In this document: in pieces, positions 1 to 5,049 of the stretch | Layout: every line of letters starts with the position of its first letter | Numbering within the stretch: position 1 is the first letter of the stretch | Source: Pseudomonadota bacterium | GTDB lineage: Bacteria > Pseudomonadota > Gammaproteobacteria > Burkholderiales > Burkholderiaceae_C | DNA: 5,049 bases | Direction: 5' to 3' | Assembly (NCBI GenBank): GCA_018241985.1 | Contig: JAFECV010000188.1 | Span: forward strand, 1-5,049 | Made by a program: the position numbers and the translations under genes | Notes under the pieces: model-generated | Seen by the model: only the letters and a program-made list of their open reading frames with translations | What the model was told of the DNA's origin: nothing | The model's database searches: none

Positions 1-72
1 CCGCTGGGTGCGCCCCCTTCGAGGGGGTTGGCGAAGCGACACGCAGTGCGCGAAGACTGGGGGTGTTTCATC
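1..72. repeat. GC-rich intergenic element with hairpin, possible Comamonadaceae-type dispersed repeat
   Basis: The 72 bases after the dehydrogenase stop hold no gene. They contain a perfect short hairpin: CCCCCT at 13-18 pairs with AGGGGG at 22-27 around a 3-base loop. A second small palindrome, CGCA-G-TGCG, lies at 42-50, GCGAAG occurs twice (31-36 and 50-55), and a G-run follows at 59-63. The overall pattern (hairpin, then a linker with GCGAAGCGACACGCAGTGCG, then a GGGGGTGTTTCA block next to a stop codon) resembles a short intergenic repeat that I recall from many Comamonadaceae genomes. That identification is from memory. A terminator or mRNA 3'-end stabiliser is possible, but there is no U-tract after the hairpin on the minus strand. 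The dyad itself is certain. Confidence 0.5.
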
Positions 73-1533
73 CTAGAACTTCACCATCACGTTGCGCAGC
101 TCGGTGTAGAACTCGAACGAGTGCACACCACCCTCGCGTCCGATGCCGGACTGCTTGGAACCGCCGAACGGCGTGCGCAGGTCGCGCAGGAACCAGCTGT
201 TGATCCAGCACAGGCCGACCTCGATCTGCTGTGCCATCCGGTTCGCACGGGCGATGTCCTGGCTGTAGATCGACGTGGCGAGGCCGTAGCGGTTCGCGTT
301 GACCTTGGCGAGCACTTCGTCCTCGCTGTCGAACGGGCTGATGTGGCAGCAGGGGCCGAACACTTCTTCGGTGACCACCGCCGCCGTTTCGGGCAGGCCG
401 GTCCAGATGGTCGGCTGCACCCAACAGCCGTCGCGCAGCGCGGCCGGCATGTCGGGCACGCCGCCGCCGGTGACCACCGTCGCGCCCTCCTCGCGCGCCT
501 TGGCGTAGTACGACAGCACCTTGGCCTGGTGCTCCTTGCTGATCAGCGGGCCGATCTTGGTTTCGGGATCGAACGGCAGGCCGGGCTTCATCGCCTCGGC
601 TTTGGCTTTCAGCGCGGCCACGAATTTGTCGAAGATCGGGCGCTCGACGTACACGCGCTCGGTGCCCAGGCAGACCTGGCCGGCGTTCTCGAAGCAGGAA
701 CGGGTGACGGTGTCCAGCGCCACCTGGAAGTCGCAGTCCGCGAACACGACGGCGGCGTTCTTGCCGCCGAGCTCCATCGACACCGGGCGGATGCCCTCGG
801 CGGCGGCCTTCATGATCGCCGTGCCGGTGCGCGTCTCGCCGGTGAAGGTGATGCCGTTCACGTCGGGGTGGCGCGTGAGGAATTCGCCGGCCGAATCGGG
901 GCCGAAGCCGTGCACCACGTTGTAGACGCCCCGCGGCACGCCCACGGCGTTCATCACTTCGCCGAGCAGGGTGGCGGTGGCCGGCGTTTCCTCCGACGGC
1001 TTGACCACCACGGTGTTGCCGCAGGCCAGCGCCGGGCCGACCTTCCAGGTCATCAGCAGCAGCGGCAGGTTCCACGGGCTGACCACGGCGATCACGCCGC
1101 GCGGCACGCGCACGCCGTACGAGAGCGCCGTCTTGCCGTCCGGCGTGCGCATGTTGAACGACTCGGTGGAGACGTTCTTGATCGTGTCGATGAAGATCTG
1201 GAAATTGGCCGCGCCGCGCGGAATGTCGACATGCGAGGCGAGCTGGTTCGGCTTGCCGGTGTCGGCGATCTCGGCCTGCAGGAACGCATCGAAGCGGCGG
1301 TTGATCTCGATCGCGAGCGCGTCCAGCAGCTTGCAGCGCTCGACCACCGAAAGACGTCCCCAGTCCCCCTTGAGCGCCGCCTTGGCCGCCGCGACGGCGG
1401 CGTCGACCTCGGGCCGGCCCGCCTCGTAGACCTTGCCGATCAGGCTGTTGTCGATCGGGTTGCGATCGTCGAAGGTCTTGCCGCTGGCGTTCCTGACGTA
1501 TTCGCCGTTGATGAAGTTCAAAAATTCTTTCAT
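73..1533 (-). CDS. xylG: 2-hydroxymuconic semialdehyde dehydrogenase (XylG/DmpC type)
   Basis: This cytoplasmic NAD+-dependent aldehyde dehydrogenase oxidises 2-hydroxymuconic semialdehyde, the ring-cleavage product of catechol, to 2-hydroxymuconate (4-oxalocrotonate branch). The 486-residue product has the same length as I recall for XylG and resembles it throughout. Visible aldehyde dehydrogenase landmarks are SPWN with Asn155, the cofactor-binding KPSEE with Lys178, FTGETRTG at 230-237, the general base Glu254 in MELGGKN, the nucleophile Cys288 in GQVCLGTERVYVERP, and EEVFGP with Glu390. The C-terminal stretch around 448-476 (FLRDLRTPFGGSKQSGIGREGG) is typical of this subfamily. The ATG at 1531-1533 is preceded by only a weak GAG ribosome-binding site about 7 bases upstream. 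The gene lies 33 bases after the GlcG-like gene and is the last gene seen. A close relative, aminomuconate semialdehyde dehydrogenase, is the main alternative, but the catechol dioxygenase upstream favours the hydroxy substrate. Confidence 0.95.
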   Translation of the reverse strand: MKEFLNFINGEYVRNASGKTFDDRNPIDNSLIGKVYEAGRPEVDAAVAAAKAALKGDWGRLSVVERCKLLDALAIEINRRFDAFLQAEIADTGKPNQLASHVDIPRGAANFQIFIDTIKNVSTESFNMRTPDGKTALSYGVRVPRGVIAVVSPWNLPLLLMTWKVGPALACGNTVVVKPSEETPATATLLGEVMNAVGVPRGVYNVVHGFGPDSAGEFLTRHPDVNGITFTGETRTGTAIMKAAAEGIRPVSMELGGKNAAVVFADCDFQVALDTVTRSCFENAGQVCLGTERVYVERPIFDKFVAALKAKAEAMKPGLPFDPETKIGPLISKEHQAKVLSYYAKAREEGATVVTGGGVPDMPAALRDGCWVQPTIWTGLPETAAVVTEEVFGPCCHISPFDSEDEVLAKVNANRYGLATSIYSQDIARANRMAQQIEVGLCWINSWFLRDLRTPFGGSKQSGIGREGGVHSFEFYTELRNVMVKF

Positions 1534-1547
1534 GCTCTTGCTCGATT

Positions 1548-1561
1548 CCCGGTTACCCGGT
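1548..1561. repeat. Short direct repeat in the gap before the dehydrogenase gene
   Basis: On the minus strand ACCGGG occurs twice, separated by TA, within the 33-base gap between the GlcG-like gene and the dehydrogenase gene. The stretch also contains a CCGG-GTAA-CCGG dyad of 4 base pairs. No strong ribosome-binding site accompanies it. It may be a weak RNA structure near the start codon or may have no function. Confidence 0.3.
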
Positions 1562-1566
1562 TCGCC

Positions 1567-2007
1567 TCATGCGACGTCCAGGCCCAGCGCCGCGAGGCCG
1601 GCGCGGGCGCAAAGCTCATCCTGCTCGGCCGATCCGCCGGAGACGCCGATGCCGCCGATCAGCACCCCGTCCTCGCGGATCGGCAGGCCGCCGCCGAACA
1701 CGACCAGCCTGGGTCGCTCGGCCAGGCCGATCCGCAGCCCTTCGTCCTGCGCCAGGATCGACATCCACTGCGCGGTCGGGAAGCCGAAGCTGGCCGCGGT
1801 GTAGGCCTTGTCGATCGCGATGTCGACCGAGTGCAGGAACGCGCCCGGCATGCGCAGGAAGCCCGCGAGCACGCCGGCGGCATCGGTCAGCGCCACGTTG
1901 ATCCGGATGCCGAGCGTCGCCGCGTGCGCCACCGCCGCCTGCAGCGCGATCGCGGCCGCCTCGGCGCTGATGGCGCGCTGCGCCACGCTGTGCTGCGGGG
2001 TGTCCAT
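1567..2007 (-). CDS. GlcG/HbpS-family (DUF336, heme-binding-like) protein
   Basis: This is a small soluble protein of 146 residues with no signal peptide or membrane segment, so it is probably cytoplasmic. It has the features of the GlcG/HbpS/PduO-C fold: an N-terminal helix rich in alanine (about 12-31), DKAYTAA at 66-72, FGGGLPI at 104-110, GGIGVSGGS at 118-126 and then EQD at 128-130. Some family members bind heme; others have no known activity. From memory, members recur beside catechol 2,3-dioxygenase genes, but I know of no established role there. I chose the second of two in-frame ATGs (2005-2007) because AGGGA at 2014-2018 sits 6 bases before it and touches the first ATG (2011-2013), which would give 148 residues. 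The gene follows the dioxygenase stop by 14 bases. It is the most GC-rich gene in the window, about 73% by hand count of six 60-base lines. Family assignment is firm; function is not. Confidence 0.88.
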   Translation of the reverse strand: MDTPQHSVAQRAISAEAAAIALQAAVAHAATLGIRINVALTDAAGVLAGFLRMPGAFLHSVDIAIDKAYTAASFGFPTAQWMSILAQDEGLRIGLAERPRLVVFGGGLPIREDGVLIGGIGVSGGSAEQDELCARAGLAALGLDVA

Positions 2008-2013
2008 CGCCAT

Positions 2014-2018
2014 TCCCT
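2014..2018 (-). promoter_or_regulatory. Ribosome-binding site that decides the start of the GlcG-like gene
   Basis: The minus strand reads ACAGGGAATGGCGATG here. The AGGGA block directly abuts the first ATG (zero spacing, unfavourable) but lies 6 bases before the second ATG, which is a normal distance. It falls in the short gap after the dioxygenase stop codon. Confidence 0.55.
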
Positions 2019-2021
2019 GTC

Positions 2022-2966
2022 TCAGGTATAGACCTCGGTGAACGACGGCACCAGGTCTCCCGTGTGATAGAAGATGCCGCTGCCCAGCTTGTCTTCGGTC
2101 CAGGTCGTCACCGGCCGGTCGCGCTGGGCGAGGTAGCCCAGGCCGGCGAAGGTCTCGTTGCGGTTGCCGCTCGGGTCGAAGAAATAGATCGTCTCGCCGC
2201 GCGTGATGCCGTGGCGCGTCGGCGCGACATCGATCTTCACCTTGTTCTTCGCCATCACGTCGGCAGCCTTGAGCACGTCGTTCCAGCTATCCAGGAAGAA
2301 CGCGATGTGGTGCAGGCCACTCCTGGGACCACCCACAAAAGCGATGTCGTGCGGCGTGGTGGTGCGAGCCATCCAAGTGGCCGCCTGCATGTTGCCTTCC
2401 GGGCCGACCAGCACTTGCTCCGTCAGAAAGAAATCCAACGCCTCGGCCATGAACTTCGTGTTCTCGGCGACCTTGTTGACGCCGGTCTCGGGGTTCAGTT
2501 CGCACATCAGCAGCGTATGGTCCAGCCAGTGCGCACCCGCGCCCTTCAAACCATCGGGCCAAGGGTCGGGGTTGACGGTCCCGACATCCGTACCCACGTA
2601 CTCTTTCATGGCGTACAGGCGCATTTCATGGCCGCTGGGCAGATTGAACTGCAGCATGCGCCCGGTCGAGGGCAGCGTGCCTTCCGGCAGCATGGTGGTC
2701 TTCACGCCCCAGGCCTCGACCTTCTTCTTGAGGTCGTCCAGGTCGGCGTCCTTCTCGACCTTGTAGGCCACGTGGTTCAGGCCAGCCTGGTCCGAGGGCG
2801 TGAGGATGAGCGAATACTTGTCCCACTCGTCCCAGCACTTGAGATACACGTTGCCGGCCTTGTCTTTCATGGTGGTCTTGAGGCCTAGCACGTTTTCGTA
2901 GTGCTTGACCGCAGCGTCCATGTCCATCACTTTCAGGCTCGCATGCCCGATCCGCATCACACCCAT
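2022..2966 (-). CDS. xylE: Catechol 2,3-dioxygenase (extradiol, type I, two-domain)
   Basis: This Fe(II)-dependent extradiol dioxygenase cleaves catechol and methylcatechols next to the hydroxyl groups, giving 2-hydroxymuconic semialdehyde. The 314-residue protein has two vicinal-oxygen-chelate domains: a structural N-terminal one (about 5-120) and the catalytic C-terminal one (about 147-275). Aligned by eye to XylE, the iron ligands are His150, His220 (second of LHH) and Glu271 in NRNETF. The second-shell residues His206, His252 and Tyr261 are also present, in PHDIAF, PTRHG and [13 protein letters not shown]. The protein is about seven residues longer than XylE (307 by recollection), mainly through extra residues around 155-172, a length I associate with the TbuE/AphB group of beta-proteobacterial enzymes. 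The ATG at 2964-2966 has a strong ribosome-binding site. The gene starts 21 bases after the ferredoxin gene and is followed closely by the GlcG-like gene. All catalytic residues are intact. Confidence 0.97.
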   Translation of the reverse strand: MGVMRIGHASLKVMDMDAAVKHYENVLGLKTTMKDKAGNVYLKCWDEWDKYSLILTPSDQAGLNHVAYKVEKDADLDDLKKKVEAWGVKTTMLPEGTLPSTGRMLQFNLPSGHEMRLYAMKEYVGTDVGTVNPDPWPDGLKGAGAHWLDHTLLMCELNPETGVNKVAENTKFMAEALDFFLTEQVLVGPEGNMQAATWMARTTTPHDIAFVGGPRSGLHHIAFFLDSWNDVLKAADVMAKNKVKIDVAPTRHGITRGETIYFFDPSGNRNETFAGLGYLAQRDRPVTTWTEDKLGSGIFYHTGDLVPSFTEVYT

Positions 2967-2973
2967 GATTCGT

Positions 2974-2978
2974 CTCCT
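2974..2978 (-). promoter_or_regulatory. Strong ribosome-binding site of the dioxygenase gene
   Basis: AGGAG on the minus strand lies 7 bases before the ATG of the dioxygenase gene, inside the 21-base gap after the ferredoxin stop. It is the best Shine-Dalgarno match in the window, consistent with high production of the ring-cleavage enzyme. Confidence 0.8.
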
Positions 2979-2987
2979 GTGAGTTGG

Positions 2988-3356
2988 TTACTGCTGCTGT
3001 GACAACGGGCTCGCAGTCGCAGAATCTGCGCGCCCTCTTGAAAACGGTTTTTGCAGCCTGCCCGCCACTTCCAGGCAAACGGCGGTAGTGGGCGCAACGC
3101 GGCAGGCCAGGGTGTAACCCTGCATTTCCTCTTCGCACGTGACATGTGCGCGGCTGATGGGTCCCAGTGCTTTGATTTCACCCTGGACGATGCGCACCTT
3201 GCACACGCCGCAGCCGCCGTTGACGCAGCCCACGGGAATCCCCTTGCGGCCGAGGCGCAACATGCCTCGCAGCAAACTCTCGCTGGTCGCGCAGAGGTAG
3301 GTTTCGTCCGTCTGGACGACGTTGACGCTGACCTTGGAGTGACTGTCAAGCACCAT
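2988..3356 (-). CDS. xylT: XylT-type plant-like [2Fe-2S] ferredoxin
   Basis: This small cytoplasmic electron carrier most likely re-reduces the active-site iron of catechol 2,3-dioxygenase after oxidation, for example by 4-methylcatechol, as known for XylT. The 122-residue product carries a plant-type [2Fe-2S] motif: Cys44, Cys49 and Cys52 in GCVNGGCGVC, and Cys85 in LACRV, a CX4CX2CX32C spacing. The segment ISRAHVTCEEEMQGYTLACR (67-86) is typical of this subfamily. After about residue 104 comes a polar tail (SRGRADSATASPLSQQQ) that makes it somewhat longer than XylT as I remember it (about 112 residues). I chose the ATG at 3354-3356 because AAGGA lies 9 bases upstream; a GTG at 3390-3392 would overlap livM by 23 bases and add residues unlike the family. 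It sits between livM (13-base gap) and the dioxygenase gene (21-base gap), the usual place for this ferredoxin relative to the dioxygenase. Confidence 0.93.
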   Translation of the reverse strand: MVLDSHSKVSVNVVQTDETYLCATSESLLRGMLRLGRKGIPVGCVNGGCGVCKVRIVQGEIKALGPISRAHVTCEEEMQGYTLACRVAPTTAVCLEVAGRLQKPFSRGRADSATASPLSQQQ

Positions 3357-3365
3357 GCGCCAAGT

Positions 3366-3370
3366 TCCTT
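3366..3370 (-). promoter_or_regulatory. Ferredoxin ribosome-binding site overlapping the livM stop
   Basis: The minus strand reads TAAAGGA: the livM stop TAA (3370-3372) shares its last base with the AAGGA that serves the ferredoxin ATG 9 bases further on. This overlap suggests that ferredoxin translation may be coupled to that of the permease gene. Coupling is an inference; the overlap is seen directly. Confidence 0.7.
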
Positions 3371-4413
3371 TAGTTTCGATTCCTGTCGGCACTCATAGTG
3401 GAGTTCGCCGCCATGCCCGACAGACGTCGAACGGGAAACAACTGCCAGCCACTGTTGCCCCAAAGACCCCGAGGTTTGAACAACATGACCGCGATCGCAG
3501 CCAGCCCCAATACGATGAGATAGACACCGCCGTAATCCGCCAAGACTTCGCGCAAAGCAAAGAACAGCACGGCACCAACAATGGGGCCTTCGATCGTGCC
3601 AATCCCGCCGAGCACGACGATGAAGAATGCGGTCGTGGTCCACTCCAGTGAAAAGGCGGCTTCGGGCGCAACCCTGAGTTTGGCCATGTAGGCCAGTGCG
3701 CCGACCATTCCGCAGCCTGCAGCCGCCGCAAGCCAAACCCACCACTTGATCCGCTGCACAGGCACACCCAGGCTGGCCGCAGCCGGTTCGCTGTCGCGCA
3801 CGGCACCCAGCGCCAGACCCCATCGGGAGCGCAACCAAAAATAGACGCCGAAGGTACCGCCCAGACCCAGCGCCAGCGCGATCCACAACATGCCCACCTC
3901 GCGCGTGCCCGAGGACATGCCACGCAGCGCCGCCGTGACCGAGGTCCCCGATCCGGCACCAACAGAGGCATTGTTGGCCACCAGCAAGCGCAATACCTCG
4001 GCGGCCACCCAGGTGCCGACAGCAAAATAGGCACCACGCAAACGAAACAGCAAAGCGCCCATGGGTACGGCCAGCAACATGGCCACGACGCCGGCAACCG
4101 GTATCACCAAGAAGGCCGGTATGCCCCAGTGGGCACCGAGCACCACCAGCGTGTAAGCTCCGATGCCGACGAAAGCCTGTTGTCCGATGGACACCAGTCC
4201 GCCATAGCCCACGAGCAGGTTCCACATCTGCGCCAGCGCCAGCGTGTACATGAACTCCACACAGAGGCGCTGAAGCTCGCGCCCGGCCCACCAAGGCATC
4301 GCGATGAATACCGCCACAACCGGCAGCAGCAACCAGGCACTGCGGCGGATTCCATGTGGGCCTGCCACCACCGCGAGCGCGGACGGCGAAGAAACTGAAG
4401 TGGACCTCTTCAT
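3370..4413 (-). CDS. livM: LivM-type ABC transporter permease (branched-chain amino acid/aromatic uptake family)
   Basis: This inner-membrane permease would pair with the LivH-type protein to form the channel of a periplasmic-binding-protein-dependent importer. The 347-residue product has about eight or nine hydrophobic segments (roughly 25-42, 52-69, 80-97, 98-123, 128-146, 174-194, 225-245, 260-284, 293-312). Family signatures are GYGGLVSIGQQAFVGIGAY at 69-87, the ATPase-contacting EAA-like loop LGAVRDSEPAAASLGVPVQR at 202-221, and VLGGIGTIEGPIVGA at 267-281. The last 30 or so residues are polar. The start is the ATG at 4411-4413, 13 bases after the livH stop, with no clear ribosome-binding site, so it may depend on ribosomes finishing livH. 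A longer reading to 4524 would overlap livH by about 98 bases with residues unlike the family. Substrate cannot be read from sequence; the operon context suggests an aromatic compound or aromatic acid rather than leucine. Confidence 0.93.
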   Translation of the reverse strand: MKRSTSVSSPSALAVVAGPHGIRRSAWLLLPVVAVFIAMPWWAGRELQRLCVEFMYTLALAQMWNLLVGYGGLVSIGQQAFVGIGAYTLVVLGAHWGIPAFLVIPVAGVVAMLLAVPMGALLFRLRGAYFAVGTWVAAEVLRLLVANNASVGAGSGTSVTAALRGMSSGTREVGMLWIALALGLGGTFGVYFWLRSRWGLALGAVRDSEPAAASLGVPVQRIKWWVWLAAAAGCGMVGALAYMAKLRVAPEAAFSLEWTTTAFFIVVLGGIGTIEGPIVGAVLFFALREVLADYGGVYLIVLGLAAIAVMLFKPRGLWGNSGWQLFPVRRLSGMAANSTMSADRNRN

Positions 4414-4426
4414 CGGTGTTCGCCGT

Positions 4427-5049
4427 CTAGCGTTCACGGGTACGGGGAAGCAAACCGCTGGGTCGCAACAGCAGTACGGCAAAAAAGGCGAGGTGCCCGC
4501 CCAGAATGCCCCAACCCGGATCAAGCTGGAGCGCCACCGACTGCGCTACGCCCAGCATGATGCCCCCCAGCAAGGTGCCCCAGAGCGAGCCCATGCCGCC
4601 CATGATCACTGCCTCAAAGGCATACAGCAGGCGACTCGGCCCATCGGTTGGCGAGATATTGGCGCCCATGACCATGAACACGCCGGCGATGCCTATGGTG
4701 GCCACTGCCACCGCCATTGCCAAGGCGTAAACGTGGCGCCGGTTGATGCCCATCAGGCCGGCTACTTCAGGGTCATCGGAGGTGGCGCGAAAAGAGCGTC
4801 CAACACGCGTTCGCGAGAACAGCCACTGCAAGGACAGCAGCAACAGCAGCGCCACGCCGAGTATCAGCAACGGCATGTAGCCCACGGCCAATCCGTCAAA
4901 TAGTGCAAGACTGGCGGTAGACAAGGTTCCGATCTGCAGGCCGCGCGGATCGGCGGAGAACAGCATCAACAGGCCGTTCTGAATCACAATGGACAGGCCG
5001 AACGTGACCAGCAGCGGCGGCAGGATATCGTCACCCACGGTTCGATTGA
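4427..5049 (-). CDS. livH: LivH-type ABC transporter permease, 5' end outside the window
   Basis: This is the second inner-membrane permease of the same importer. Only the C-terminal part, about 207 codons, is in the window. The reading frame stays open to the right edge, and family members are usually near 290 residues, so roughly 80-90 N-terminal residues are missing. The first in-frame GTG (5036-5038) is internal: the codons before it continue the frame, and the following PPLLVTFGLSIVIQN is a mid-protein membrane segment in relatives. Signatures are the EAA-like loop GRSFRATSDDPEVAGLMGI, beginning about 80 codons after that GTG, and AFEAVIMGGMGSLWGTLLGG near 140-159 by the same count. At least five hydrophobic segments are visible. 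It ends 13 bases before livM. ATPases (livG, livF) and the binding protein (livK) would be expected in the neighbouring sequence. Confidence 0.93.
   Translation of the reverse strand, partial: NRTVGDDILPPLLVTFGLSIVIQNGLLMLFSADPRGLQIGTLSTASLALFDGLAVGYMPLLILGVALLLLLSLQWLFSRTRVGRSFRATSDDPEVAGLMGINRRHVYALAMAVAVATIGIAGVFMVMGANISPTDGPSRLLYAFEAVIMGGMGSLWGTLLGGIMLGVAQSVALQLDPGWGILGGHLAFFAVLLLRPSGLLPRTRER

Noticed and set aside
12..27. Hairpin at the left edge as a classical intrinsic terminator
   Set aside because: On the minus strand the bases following the hairpin are GC-rich with no run of T, so the classical form is not met. A non-classical role remains open.
28..2031. A 667-codon open frame on the plus strand, antisense to the dehydrogenase and the GlcG-like gene
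   Set aside because: It is the mirror of two clear minus-strand genes with high third-position GC, which removes stops from the opposite frame. Its translation is low-complexity and rich in Arg, His, Ala and Asp, with no recognisable domain.
2064..2888. A 274-codon plus-strand open frame antisense to the dioxygenase
   Set aside because: It is a shadow of a dioxygenase gene whose catalytic residues are all intact. The translation has no family features and no plausible start signal.
3357..3392. Upstream GTG start for the ferredoxin
   Set aside because: It would overlap livM by 23 bases and add 12 residues not seen in the family, while the ATG at 3354-3356 has a good ribosome-binding site.
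2957..4294. A 445-codon minus-strand open frame in another frame across livM and the ferredoxin
   Set aside because: It overlaps two well-supported genes throughout, and its translation mixes out-of-frame readings of both with no domain of its own.
4414..4524. N-terminal extension of livM to 4524
   Set aside because: The added 37 residues overlap livH by about 98 bases, are rich in Cys and Pro and do not look like a LivM N-terminus.
5036..5038. GTG as the true start of livH
   Set aside because: The frame is open upstream to the window edge, and the sequence after the GTG is a mid-protein region in LivH relatives; the real start is outside the window.
1..5049. tRNA, rRNA, CRISPR arrays, insertion sequences, riboswitches
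   Set aside because: Nearly all bases are taken by six closely packed genes. No spaced direct repeats, transposase-like frames, terminal inverted repeats or cloverleaf-like stretches were seen in the short gaps.

Overview
The window reads as part of one catabolic operon for aromatic compounds, with every supported gene on the minus strand. Read in the direction of transcription (right to left) the order is: livH-type ABC permease (3' part only) -> livM-type ABC permease -> XylT-type [2Fe-2S] ferredoxin -> catechol 2,3-dioxygenase -> small GlcG/HbpS-family (DUF336) protein -> 2-hydroxymuconic semialdehyde dehydrogenase. Gaps between genes are only 13, 13, 21, 14 and 33 bases. No internal promoter or terminator is visible, so one polycistronic message is likely. 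Its promoter and first genes lie beyond the right edge.

How the genes fit together: the two permeases are of the branched-chain-amino-acid/aromatic-acid uptake class and would form the membrane channel of an importer. Its periplasmic binding protein and ATPases are not in view. The dioxygenase opens the catechol ring next to the hydroxyls (meta cleavage). The ferredoxin is of the kind that re-reduces the dioxygenase iron when it is oxidised during turnover. The dehydrogenase then oxidises 2-hydroxymuconic semialdehyde to 2-hydroxymuconate, the entry to the 4-oxalocrotonate branch. The role of the GlcG-like protein is not established. The oxygenase that makes the catechol and the lower-pathway genes (hydrolase, tautomerase, decarboxylase, hydratase, aldolase) are outside the window.

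Organism: high GC with strong GC bias at third codon positions, proteins resembling those of beta- and gammaproteobacterial phenol/toluene degraders, and a GC-rich hairpin-bearing intergenic element at the left edge that resembles a repeat I recall from Comamonadaceae. Together these suggest a betaproteobacterium of the Burkholderiales. This is inference, not a database result.

The content is mostly a recognisable meta-cleavage pathway. The less usual points are the transport permeases joined directly to the ferredoxin gene, the GlcG-like gene between dioxygenase and dehydrogenase, a rise in GC at the GlcG-like gene, and the left-edge repeat. I do not see evidence of a wholly new system.
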